DNA of 64,000 nucleotides from Ceriagrion tenellum (lineage: Eukaryota; Arthropoda; Insecta; Odonata; Coenagrionidae), in contig OY720636.1 in the NCBI GenBank assembly GCA_963169105.1, positions 78,542,123 to 78,606,122 of the forward strand, written 5' to 3'. The notes below the pieces were generated by a model. That model was not told the DNA's origin, made no database searches, and was given only the letters and a program-made list of their open reading frames with translations. Shown in pieces: positions 1 to 8,499 of this stretch. Within the stretch, counting starts at the first letter, position 1, and each line of letters begins with the position of its first letter. Both the position numbers and the translations under genes were made by a program.

Positions 1-990
1 TCGGAGGGTCTATCTTCTGCGGACATATCCTTGCTCTCCCCCGCTTATCCGAAAACTCCTCATTTTTATATTCTCCCCAAAATCCACAAACCAAACAATC
101 CTGGTCGACCTATTGTTTCCTCCCGCAATTCCCCCACGGAAAGAATTTCGGCATTCGTCGACTATTACCTCCAACCGCTGGTGTGCGTATTACCGTCTTA
201 TGTGAAAGACACCTACCATTTCCTTCAAGTCCTTAAGTCTACCCCCCTCCCTACTGATAACCAAATCTTAATGGCCACAATAGATGTCACCTCACTTTAT
301 ACTAGTATTCCTCACCCTGAAGGTTTGTCTTCCCTGCGATTTTTCCTCTCCGAACGCCCGCATCCTCAGGTTCCGAGTACGGAATTCCTCTTAAAATTGA
401 CGGAGATCATCCTCACTCATAATTCCTTCGCCTTCAATAAAAAATTCTACCTTCAAACTAAGGGCTGTGCCATGGGTAGTAGGTTCAGTCCCTCTTATGC
501 TAACCTCTATCTTGGGCGGCTGGAGCAATCCTTTCTCTCTGGATATCCTTTAAAACCCCTGTTGTGGCTCCGCTACATTGACGACATTTTTCTTCTTTGG
601 CCTCATGGCACCGATTCTCTAAATACTTTCCTTTCTGATCTCAACAATTCTCACTCCGTCTCTTTCACATCAACTATCTCTAATTCCAATATCACCTTCC
701 TTGATGTTGACATTAAATTATCAGACCTTAATTTTCAAACCTCCGTTCACATCAAACCCACGAATAAACAACAATATCTTCACTATAGTAGCTGCCACCC
801 CTCCCATACCAAACGCTCTCTTCCCTTCTCACTATCCATCCGAGGCCATCGTATTTGTAATAATCCTGATTCCCTCAATACATTCCTTACCAACCTTCAC
901 CACTCGCTCCTCAAGCGTGGCTACCCAGAATCCCTTCTCGTTAAAAAAAATCAGGAAAAATTGCCCCTCCACCAAACCTCCTCCCACTAA
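1..990 (+). CDS. Penelope-like element copy 1, reverse transcriptase part (5' end outside window)
   Basis: Reverse transcriptase of a Penelope-like retroelement. The frame is open from base 1, so the N-terminus lies upstream of the window. Visible motifs are YILPKIHKP near the start, motif A IDVTSLYTSIPH (from base 280), motif B KGCAMGSRFSPSYANL (about 460-510) and the catalytic YIDD at 574-585, followed by FLDVDI and KPTNKQQYLHY. These are hallmarks of PLE rather than LINE reverse transcriptases. The frame ends at 990, but homology to the endonuclease part continues one frame over after the A8 tract at 943-950, so the element needs a +1 shift or has gained one A. It is the first unit of a tandem PLE cluster. 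A mobile-element gene, not a host gene; catalytic residues look intact. Confidence 0.9.
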   Translation, partial: SEGLSSADISLLSPAYPKTPHFYILPKIHKPNNPGRPIVSSRNSPTERISAFVDYYLQPLVCVLPSYVKDTYHFLQVLKSTPLPTDNQILMATIDVTSLYTSIPHPEGLSSLRFFLSERPHPQVPSTEFLLKLTEIILTHNSFAFNKKFYLQTKGCAMGSRFSPSYANLYLGRLEQSFLSGYPLKPLLWLRYIDDIFLLWPHGTDSLNTFLSDLNNSHSVSFTSTISNSNITFLDVDIKLSDLNFQTSVHIKPTNKQQYLHYSSCHPSHTKRSLPFSLSIRGHRICNNPDSLNTFLTNLHHSLLKRGYPESLLVKKNQEKLPLHQTSSH

Positions 991-1630
991 AGACTCCCGC
1001 ATCCTTTCCATTTGCACTACGTATTTCCCGGGTGTTCAGTCTATCAATTTTATCCTTAAAGATCTCTTTCCCATTCTGAAAAACCACTCCTCCACTTCAA
1101 ACATTTTCTCCCAGCCACCCTCAATCACATACAGGCGTCGTCCTAACTTGTCCGATCTATTAAAATCCACGACGCCTCTTTCCAAAATCCCTGCTGCATC
1201 ACAACCCACCTCCTCCCCTTGTAATCGTCCCCGGTGCAAATTATGTCCTATCTTCAGTTCCTCCCCTCCTCCCAACCCCTCCATCGCTTCCTTCCCCAAC
1301 CCTCTTCCCTCCTCTTGCGTCACCAGCAATGTTGTTTACCACCTACAATGTAGGCTATGCCCTTGCTTCTATGTAGGAAAAAGTTCCACACCCCTCAATA
1401 TACGGATCAATAATCACCGAGCCAATTGCAAAAACCCATCTCAATCTGCTTCCCTTCCCGTGGCGATCCACGCCTCTCAACACATGAAATCCTTTGACAA
1501 CTGCTACAATGTTTCAGTTTTGTACTCCCTTCCACCATCTGCTTCCACTATTGAACTTAACTCTGTAGAGCTCTCACTAATTTGGCTCTATCACGCATTC
1601 CTCCCCCCCGGCATCAATGTCTCTCACTAA
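950..1630 (+). CDS. Penelope-like element copy 1, GIY-YIG endonuclease part
   Basis: C-terminal half of the same PLE in the +1 frame (this frame is open from about 701, but only the part after about 950 matches the second copy). It carries the linker motif CTTYFPG, a cysteine cluster CNRPRCKLC (1221-1247) typical of PLE linkers, and the GIY-YIG nuclease signature, here VVYHLQC then CFYVGKS (about 1331-1385), followed by PLNIRINNHR with the conserved arginine. The frame stops at 1630 just after GINVSH. GIY-YIG nucleases nick DNA to prime reverse transcription in this class. Whether the protein is made depends on how the RT/endonuclease frame change is bridged. Confidence 0.85.
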   Translation: MRKNCPSTKPPPTKDSRILSICTTYFPGVQSINFILKDLFPILKNHSSTSNIFSQPPSITYRRRPNLSDLLKSTTPLSKIPAASQPTSSPCNRPRCKLCPIFSSSPPPNPSIASFPNPLPSSCVTSNVVYHLQCRLCPCFYVGKSSTPLNIRINNHRANCKNPSQSASLPVAIHASQHMKSFDNCYNVSVLYSLPPSASTIELNSVELSLIWLYHAFLPPGINVSH

Positions 1631-1814
1631 TCCCCCTCTCCTTCCCATCCCCTTCCCCCTTCCCACACTTCTCCCTCCCTTCTATCCTTTACCCGTCAGT
1701 TCCTTCTTTTTTCTGAGGAAGGCGGTTGTGTCCGCGGAATATATACAAAAATATTTTTGAGTTTTTCTTTTATTGTGTTCTATCGTAACTGCCAGTCACG
1801 CCTGTGACATTTTT

Positions 1815-1819
<5 letters not shown>
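1631..1819 (+). mobile_element. PLE copy 1 3' UTR / terminal region
   Basis: A C/T-rich 3' UTR (1631-1712) followed by a hammerhead-like motif and a T-rich segment leading into a (TA)n tract. The order endonuclease stop, pyrimidine-rich UTR, CTGANGA box, T-rich tail and TA tract is repeated in copy 2 (3487-3786), which supports reading it as the element's own end. Confidence 0.6.
1713..1743 (+). ncRNA. Hammerhead-ribozyme-like motif behind PLE copy 1
   Basis: A CTGAGGA box (1713-1719) fits CTGANGA; a hairpin follows with GCGG (1722-1725) pairing CCGC (1732-1735). The expected GAAA after the hairpin is GGAAT here, so one core segment is damaged. PLEs are known to carry minimal type I hammerheads in their terminal repeats. 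Stems I and III are not evident. Probably decayed. Confidence 0.4.

Positions 1820-1860
<41 letters not shown>
1820..1860. repeat. (TA)n microsatellite at PLE junction
   Basis: About 40 bp of alternating TA separating the end of PLE copy 1 from a solo terminal-repeat segment. Confidence 0.95.
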
Positions 1861-1864
<4 letters not shown>

Positions 1865-2006
1865 ATATAGATTCTATCACTGACGAAGGTGCGGGCGACC
1901 CACCGAAAATTTTAACTCGTGAGTTTGCTTTTTTATGTTTTATGTTTAGTGTCACCCTGTGACGAAGATTTATATTGTTTGCCACGTTCGTGGAATCTTC
2001 GCAAGA

Positions 2007-2009
<3 letters not shown>
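1861..2009 (+). mobile_element. Solo PLE terminal-repeat segment with hammerhead-like motif
   Basis: A 150-bp block bounded by TA tracts on both sides. It contains CTGACGA (1880-1886), one extra A, a hairpin GGTG (1888-1891) / CACC (1901-1904) and an intact GAAA (1905-1908), the same layout as behind the PLE endonuclease genes. Further on, CGAAGATT (1963-1970) and AATCTTCG (1994-2001) form a perfect 8-bp inverted repeat. No coding sequence. Best read as a lone terminal repeat left by tandem or recombined PLE insertion. Confidence 0.5.
1880..1908 (+). ncRNA. Hammerhead-ribozyme-like motif, intact core boxes
   Basis: Both core boxes are present: CTGACGA and GAAA flank a 4-bp stem with a 9-nt loop. 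One extra A lies between the first box and the stem, as in the other PLE-linked examples in this window. Stem I pairing between the flanks is poor by eye, so activity is uncertain. Confidence 0.45.
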
Positions 2010-2037
<28 letters not shown>

Positions 2038-2038
2038 C
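2010..2038. repeat. (TA)n microsatellite at 5' junction of PLE copy 2
   Basis: Alternating TA directly joined to the truncated 5' end of PLE copy 2. Confidence 0.95.
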
Positions 2039-2816
2039 TCACATAAAAGATACTTATCATTTTCTTGAACGCCTCCAATCTACCCCACTCCCCTCAGACT
2101 GTGATATCTTAATGGCCACCGTAGATGTCACCTCTCTCTACACTTCTATTCCTCACTCTGAAGGACTTTCCGCCATTCGTCTTTTTCTTGACCAGCGGCC
2201 TGTTCCTCACGCCCCTAGTTCAGATTTTCTCCTTGACCTTTCCAACTTTATACTTACTAATAACGCTTTCTCCTTCAATAACAAATTCTACATCCAAACT
2301 AAAGGTTGTGCCATGGGTAGTCGTTTCAGCCCCTCCTATGCTAACCTCTTCTTGGGTGCTTTTGAGCAATCTTTTCTCTCGTCCTGCTCTCCTAAACCTC
2401 TTCTCTGGCTTCGTTACATTGACGATATTTTTCTTCTGTGGCCACATGGCCTTGATTCCCTTAACTCTTTCATCTCCTCCCTAAACTCCTCCTCCTCTGT
2501 CTCCTTCACTTCTAACATCTCTGCCTCTAAAATTACCTTTCTGGATGTAGACATCTCCCTCAGTAACCTTAAATTCCACACTTCTGTCCATATCAAGCCC
2601 ACCAACAAGCAACAATATCTCCATTTCAACAGCTGCCTCCCCTCTCATACTAAACGATCCCTCCCCTTTTCCCTCTCTATCCGTGGTCACCGAATATGCA
2701 ACAATCCCGAATCCCTTGACCTTTTTCTCTCTAATCTCCACCAATCCCTCCTTCGCAGAGGCTACCCTGAGCGTCTTCTTCAGGAAAAAAATCCTACAGC
2801 GACCCTCTTCTTCTAA
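2039..2816 (+). CDS. Penelope-like element copy 2, reverse transcriptase part (5' truncated)
   Basis: A diverged PLE relative of copy 1, beginning abruptly at the KDTYHFL motif right after the TA tract, so the N-terminal third is missing. It has motif A VDVTSLYTSIPH, motif B KGCAMGSRFSPSYANLF, catalytic YIDD at 2415-2426, FLDVDI and PTNKQQYLHF. Protein similarity to copy 1 is high, while the DNA differs at many third positions, so this is an older subfamily split and not a fresh duplicate. The frame ends at 2816; homology continues in the +1 frame from the A7 tract at 2785-2791, the same place as in copy 1. An ATG upstream at 1959 lies in the terminal-repeat and TA region and is unlikely to be a real start. 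Confidence 0.85.
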
Positions 2817-3486
2817 ATCTCTCTCTCTTAATAAGTTTCCTCATGATCAAATCTCCCTCTGTACCACCTATTTCCCTGGAGCTCACTCCATCCGTCGCTT
2901 AATCAAAAACCTCTACCCCATCCTCTCTGACAACCTAACCACTTCCAAAATTTTCCCCCGCTGTCCTTCTCTCACCTTTAGACGCCCTCCCAACCTCTCC
3001 ACCCTCTTTAAAATCACTAAACCTCTTTCCAAATCAATCTCCCGACCTACTAAGTCCCTTCAGACGCCGTGCAATCGCCCACGTTGCAAAACTTGTGGCA
3101 TCCTTCTCACCCAGCCTCTGCCTGATAAATTCCTTGCCGCTCATCTTCCTTCCGTCCCCTCACTCTCCTGCGTTTCCCATAATGTTGTCTATATCCTTCT
3201 TTGCCAATTATGCCCTAGTTTTTACATCGGTTTGACGACCACTCCCCTTAACATCCGCATGAATGGCCACCGCTCCAGTTGTAATGAACCACCTTCTATT
3301 TCTGTTTCCCTCCCTGTTGCCACCCATGTTTCTTCCCACAACTCCACCTTTAATAATATTTTTAAGGTTGGCATTCTCGCCTCCCTTCCCCCTTCCTCCT
3401 CCCCACTCCAAATCAAAGATCTTGAGTCCTCTTGCATTTACTTATTCCAGGCTTTCTCTCCGCCAGGACTCAATAAATCCCACTAA
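2790..3486 (+). CDS. Penelope-like element copy 2, GIY-YIG endonuclease part
   Basis: Continuation of copy 2 in the +1 frame. It carries CTTYFPG, the cysteine cluster CNRPRCKTC, the GIY-YIG region VVYILLCQLC / FYIGLTT (about 3184-3235), then PLNIRMNGHR, and stops at 3486 after GLNKSH. Colinear throughout with copy 1. The overlapping plus-frame reading 3263-3691 is a shadow caused by pyrimidine-rich sequence. Reads as an intact nuclease domain apart from the frame change. Confidence 0.85.
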
Positions 3487-3718
3487 CTTCTTCTATCACC
3501 TCTGCCCATACTACTTCTTCCTTTCGAATTTCTTCCACTTCCCGCCTCCCGCCCCCACCTTTCCTCTCCCTCCCCCTCCTCCCCTTCCCCTGTCCCTCCC
3601 CTCCCTCCCTTCCTTCCGCCTCAGTCCTCCCTTCCTACCACCTCAGTCCTCCCTTCCTTCTCAGTCTTCGCTCTTGCGACCAAGGTGCTAGTGGCACCGA
3701 AATATCAAGAAACTTTGT
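3487..3718 (+). mobile_element. PLE copy 2 3' UTR with hammerhead-like motif
   Basis: Strongly C/T-rich UTR (3487-3672), like that of copy 1. A hairpin GGTGC (3684-3688) / GCACC (3694-3698) with loop TAGTG is followed by GAAA (3699-3702). The first core box is degenerate (TTGCGACCA in place of CTGANGA). Confidence 0.55.
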
Positions 3719-3786
3719 AAGTGTGTTCATCATTTTTTTGTTTTCTGTGTTTGTCGTCTGCCTTCCTCTGGCAAACTTTTATATAT
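3719..3786 (+). repeat. 68-bp direct repeat, left copy (PLE terminal repeat)
   Basis: Identical over 68 bases to 4371-4438. It follows the hammerhead-like motif of copy 2 and ends in TATAT. PLEs commonly occur as partial tandems with such pseudo-LTRs. Confidence 0.85.
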
Positions 3787-4025
3787 TCGTCACTTAAGTG
3801 ATCCTAAGTGCATTTATACATCGTTGCGTCCTGCAATCTTTCTGCGTGTTCTTCTGTCTACGAGCTGTTTCTTCGGTTCCGGTCCTGCGTTCCTGTGGCC
3901 CTTGGACCGTAAGGCGTAGCTGTCTGTTCCATGTCCTATCCTTCCCTCACCACTGTGTTTTCTTGTATTTTTCCTTTACTTACCCTATTCCTTCCCTTCT
4001 GCCTTACCTACTACTTCCCCTTTCC

Positions 4026-4367
4026 ATGCCTTCTATCGACCCTGTTACCTCCTGGATCCATACTATTAAAAAACTATCCTTCAAGTTAGCACAGTTCACG
4101 TGTCACTCAGAATTTCTCTCCATTTGTCTCTCCCTAGGCATTTTTCCTAATGGCCTCACCATTAAACTCCCTACTTCCGGCCTCCCTCCCTCTCTACGCC
4201 CGTTCTTTCACTCTCACGCCTACCAGCTCTCATATAACCTCTGTCACTCGGTGTTCTTGCATTACCATGCTCTGGTCATTCAATACCATTCTCGTATCCA
4301 TTCCCTCATCAATATCATCGGTCTCTGCAGCCCCCACTTTCTCCCTAGTATCCAACGTAAAACGCAA
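4026..4367 (+). pseudogene. Penelope-like element copy 3, N-terminal fragment
   Basis: Starts at the ATG at 4026 (MPSIDPV). The segment FLSICLSLGIFPNGLTIKLP and the lysine/leucine-rich region before it resemble the N-terminal domain that precedes the fingers of PLE reverse transcriptases. The coding sequence is cut at about 4367, where the right-hand 68-bp repeat begins, so RT core and endonuclease are absent. It lies directly downstream of copy 2's terminal repeat, which fits head-to-tail PLE organisation. Without a related full element in the window to align against, the assignment rests on general PLE likeness and position. Confidence 0.55.
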
Positions 4368-4370
4368 AAA

Positions 4371-5033
<663 letters not shown>

Positions 5034-5597
5034 TTAAGGTATTGCGAGCGAGATAGTTCCCTAATCATAATAGAGACCATGTTCGAATTAATCGTTTTAA
5101 TTTCACCAACTATGAGACACACGAATAAAATACTGCATTATTAATGGTGCATTGATATAGTTTTACATGACAGAAATTGTAAGTAATCAAAAGGAAATAT
5201 CCAAATAAGTCTTTAACTTGACTCATTTTTTCACGCGGTACGTTTGAAACTCCATCTAAACGGAAGGATAATTGTGATCACGAAGAATTTACGGCCGTGA
5301 CAATATAATTAATTTTCAAAAATAGTTTTTTAAACACACAAACTACCCTCGGTTGATTTTTTGACTAGATCTAAGTGTTAGAAATTCCTCATTTTGTAAA
5401 TTATCTCTCTCTGGAGTGCATACACGTACCATTTCCCATATAAAAGGGCTGGTATTTTTTTGGCAAATATCTCGGAAAGTAATGTGGTAATGGGTTGAAT
5501 TTTTGATGACAATGGAATGGTGTTATATGTTTCTTTAAAATTAGACCAAATTTCATTGATTTCCAGGTAAAATGATATTTCGCTCAAACTACCTTAA
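5034..5597 (+). mobile_element. MITE family A, copy 1
   Basis: A 564-bp non-coding repeat. Its ends are inverted: a left end TTAAGGTATTGCGAGCGAG, and a right end whose reverse complement starts TTAAGGTAGTTTGAGCGAA. Homologous full-length copies occur at 34760-35310 and 56817-57380 with the same order of internal segments, and a broken one at 22603. Size and inverted ends suggest a non-autonomous DNA transposon. The TTAA at both outer edges could be a piggyBac-type target site, but other copies do not show it. Confidence 0.65.
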
Positions 5598-5729
5598 ACA
5601 ATCCCAACAATGGAGATCAACAAGCAGAGGAGATTCAATCTACGAGTAATCGGAGGCTCCGATTGAAAGCTCGGAAAACACTCGCTCCGAAAACTTCCGC
5701 TCCGTTCTCCTGTGCTACGGATTAAGACA

Positions 5730-5967
5730 TTGGAGATGTGGATATGGAGAAGAATGTTGAACATTAGTTGGGCAGACAGAGTGAGAAATGAAGAGGTATT
5801 GACCGGAGTGGGGGAAGATAGAGGACTGATAAAGACAATAAAACAAGAAAGCAAAACTGGCTGGGACATGTATTAAAAAGAAATAGATTGATGAAAGAGA
5901 TATTAGAAGGGTTGGTGGAGGGAAAAGGTAAACGAGGAAGAAGAATAAAGAAAATCTCGGATGATTT
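5730..5967 (+). pseudogene. LINE reverse-transcriptase C-terminal fragment (decayed)
   Basis: Reading from TTG at 5730 gives LEMWIWRRMLNISWADRVRNEEVL. After a frame change near 5845-5855 the next stretch gives WLGHVLKRNRLMKEILEG, then a basic tract ending KKISDDL. This is the widespread endonuclease/reverse-transcriptase-type LINE C-terminus (WRRMLKISWTDRV...WIGHVLR). A frameshifted remnant with no 5' part. Confidence 0.75.
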
Positions 5968-5981
5968 AGAAGAGGTTGATT

Positions 5982-6150
5982 GTTCAATCCTAAGATTGGT
6001 TGACTGCAGCCCTCCACTCTTCCCTACCTGATGCTAGTTCCCTTGCTTTACCTCTTGGTATCTCTTCCTATGTACTTTCCCCTTTATTTGGTCCATGAAC
6101 TTATCCCTGGGTCTTCCTCTGGGGACTTTTCCCGCTATTTTGCCTTCAAT
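5982..6150 (-). pseudogene. LINE 3' coding fragment, minus strand
   Basis: The minus strand reads KVPRGRPRDKFMDQIKGKVHRK and then YQEVKQ; after a frame slip the end resembles EWRAAVNQS. GRPR...W..QI is typical of LINE C-termini. The last about 30 bp (5982-6011) nearly match 58796-58826, marking a shared 3' end of one LINE family. Confidence 0.6.
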
Positions 6151-6276
6151 TATGTACCTCACAAACCCTTTGTGCGTCAGGGCAATCAATATTCAATTTG
6201 TATAGTTTTGCTGATTTAAGCAAAAAGTAATCAGTTGATGTCTTGTTAATTTCCTTTAATCTTTCATCAACAGTAC

Positions 6277-6590
6277 AAAAGCCACGTCACCAACTAGTCT
6301 GTTTACTGACATGAGTGACAATATCTGCCACATGGCAACCAACACCAATAACTTAATTAGAGAAACATCAGCCACAAAGCAACCAACATCAACAACTTCT
6401 ATATCTAACATCTCCCTTTTTTCATTTTTCAATTTAATTAACCATTCTCTTGCAAAAGCCATATCACCAACTAGTCTGTTTACTGAGTGACCATAAAACA
6501 AACATCCGCCACATGGCAACCAACACTAATAACTTCATTAAACAAACATCTGCCACATGGCAACCTACATCAATAACTTCTATATCTAAC
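6277..6590. repeat. Tandem duplication, period 177 bp
   Basis: Two units, 6277-6409 and 6454-6590, share AAAAGCC..TCACCAACTAG and end at TATATCTAAC. Each unit contains two shorter internal repeats built on GCCACATGGCAACC. No coding function seen. Confidence 0.8.
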
Positions 6591-6597
6591 ACCATCT

Positions 6598-6960
6598 GGT
6601 TCTTATTTTCTGTATTGTGTACCATATGATCCTCTACTCACCTGTACTTTTCATCATTTCTTATTTTGTCCGTCCATTTTATCTTCAGCATCCTCCTTCA
6701 GTTCCAGGTTTCGAAGGCTTCTAGTCTTTTCTGGTCAGTTTTTCCGATGGTTTATACTTCCGATTCATAGAGTGCTCCGCTCCACACGAATGTTTTCTCG
6801 TACTGTATCCTCTTTTGTAGTTCTATCTTCTTTGAGCACAGCAGTTGTCTTTCTTTGATAAGAATCTTAAGAAACGACAATTTATTGTTACAGGTTATTC
6901 TCTCATCTTTGCGATGCTCCTCTGACAACGCTGACATTTTTATTTCCGGCAGTGTAAATA
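6598..6960 (-). pseudogene. LINE reverse-transcriptase C-terminal fragment, minus strand
   Basis: The minus strand reads CNNKLSFLKILIKERQLLC and then a KTFVWSGALYESE block, a stop, KTDQKRLEAFETWN, a stop and RRMLKIKWTDKIRNDEK. This is the LINE consensus LKKRLVKTYVWSVALYGSETW...KRLEAFEMWCWRRMLKISWTDRVRNE with nonsense changes. A decayed copy of a family related to 5730-5967. Confidence 0.75.
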
Positions 6961-7114
6961 ACTTGTCCTCTTTTATTTCATATTCGTTTATCTGTGTTCT
7001 CTTTCGCCGGAATTCTTAAGTTTGGTATCATGGAAATGATCAGTCGTTAGTTGTGTCATTGGGCAATGCCAATGGACATACTCGTGGAGTGCAGTGCGTG
7101 AGAAAATTATCTAC

Positions 7115-7400
7115 ATCTACTTTATACCCCGCGAGCCGCCGCTTGGACGTGTGGCAGGGGGTGTTAGGTCACCAGCCGTGTAAAAGTGCACGTTTTTTGA
7201 AAATGAAATGGTGATATGTATTATAGGAGTGTATTTAGTGGAGCTCCATTTTTATTGTGGTCGCTTATTGTTCGCGGAAATAACGAGTTTTTGTATATAT
7301 CTGTACGGCGGTTTTGTATATATCTGTATATCTCTCTTATTTTAACGCTTCTGTCAGACCTAGATATGTAAATTACGGTGTAGGGATAGTAATTCCTTGA
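7115..7400 (-). mobile_element. Jockey-like LINE family B, 3' end, copy 1
   Basis: Begins on the plus strand with CTACATCTAC (the reverse of the GTAGATGTAG tail), then the tail motif CCGCCG..GTGGCAGGGGGTG, continuing into a segment shared with 37224-37668 and 61229-61712. The coding 3' end on the minus strand is damaged here, including a duplicated GTATATATCTGTA segment. 5' truncated. Confidence 0.7.
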
Positions 7401-7631
7401 TATTAGTTTATCTCAAAAGATTCGTAATGACTGATAATTGCCTGTTTATGAATTTTTCTAGGTCATACTGCCATTCTCTTTCTCAAGAAATGCCCGTTTT
7501 GAAATTTAAAACTGAATAACTCATAACGAAATGAATTTAAAATTAATTTGAGGGTCATTGTCTATGGTATTCGCCATTTTGACACAAGATAACACCTTCT
7601 AAAGGTACTGAGCTGGATTTTTGCACTATCC

Positions 7632-7705
7632 GCCAAGGGATGGAATTCGCAATGAAATAAATCATTTGACTCGACTGGGATTCGAACCCGGAACTCCCAG
7701 TTGCC
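7632..7705 (-). mobile_element. tRNA-derived SINE fragment, minus strand
   Basis: The reverse complement contains a perfect B-box GGTTCGAATCC (7678-7690 region) followed by GTCGAGTCAAATGA and a tail like that of 7728-7835. The tRNA 5' half (A-box) is missing. Faces a second copy of the same SINE to the right. Confidence 0.65.
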
Positions 7706-7727
7706 GGTCCGGCCAAAAATTTTACTA

Positions 7728-7835
7728 TCAGGTGGTTTAACTGGCTAACGCACCTGACTGGTAAATTGGGGGATCCGGGTTCGAATCCGGGTCGAGTCAA
7801 ATATATTTTTTTCGTGGCGAATTTATTCCCTTGGT
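7728..7835 (+). mobile_element. tRNA-derived SINE
   Basis: An A-box-like TGGTTTAACTGG (7733-7744) and a B-box GGTTCGAATCC (7778-7788) at normal tRNA spacing, then GTCGAGTCAAA and the tail TTTTTTTCGTGGCGAA..TTCCCTTGGTTT. The tail recurs, inverted, at 7632-7705 and 18634-18712, so this is a SINE and not a functional tRNA. No acceptor stem forms. Confidence 0.75.
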
Positions 7836-8499
7836 TTAAACCCATGCACCCGTGCGTGTGACCTCCGCACCATAGCAAGCAATTTCTGTGTTATTTTGAA
7901 AATTTAATCTAAATGTGATATATTAAAGTTGAAAAATCTAAAATCATAATGCGACTGAAAAACATGCTGATATCTGTCGCACCTGAATCAATCTCAGATC
8001 TGCGTGATTCCATTCTCCGGGCCCCGAGATCCCTTCACGGATGAGTCCGTTATCGTATTCATCCTCGCCTGGGAATCATCGATGGATGAACATCGCTCAA
8101 TTCCCTTAAAATGATGATGATGATAATGATGATAATCTGGATGTATCTCCCTTCGGGGTCATTTCCAATGATTATGGATACATGTTGGGAGAGGAGGGGG
8201 GTGGGGAATTGGGCACCGCCCCCTCGCCTAACCTAACCTCACCCACCTCCCGTTCGCCCACGCGACGACCTCTCCTTTCGGGAACGATTGACCCCACCCC
8301 CCCTCCCCTGCCACACCCCTTCCGCCGCTCTGCCCTGACCTTTCCCCGCTGACCCGCACGCTACATCGGGGGAAAGAGAGAGAGAGAGTTCGCGGCCCAC
8401 TCGCGTGTTTCCGCCCCCTCCGTTTCCATCCCTTCCGCCCCCACACGCATCCTCTCACGGCCTCCCAAGGCCGCCGCCTCCGCTCGACCTCCTATCGCA
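7836..8499. other. Unassigned; GC-rich CpG-bearing segment 8150-8499
   Basis: 7836-8150 shows nothing recognisable. 8150-8499 is GC- and CpG-rich with a (GA)6 run near 8380; it could be a CpG-rich unmethylated stretch or promoter, but no gene is attached. Confidence 0.3.

Noticed and set aside
701..950. Upstream extension of the endonuclease frame of PLE copy 1
   Set aside because: It overlaps the RT coding sequence in another frame and has no counterpart of its own; it is a shadow.
7728..7797. Functional tRNA gene
   Set aside because: Boxes A and B are present but no acceptor stem forms, and the sequence carries a SINE tail shared by other copies.
8225..8245. CCTAACCTAACC resembling the insect telomere repeat
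   Set aside because: Only two to three units, in a GC-rich context; no telomeric array.
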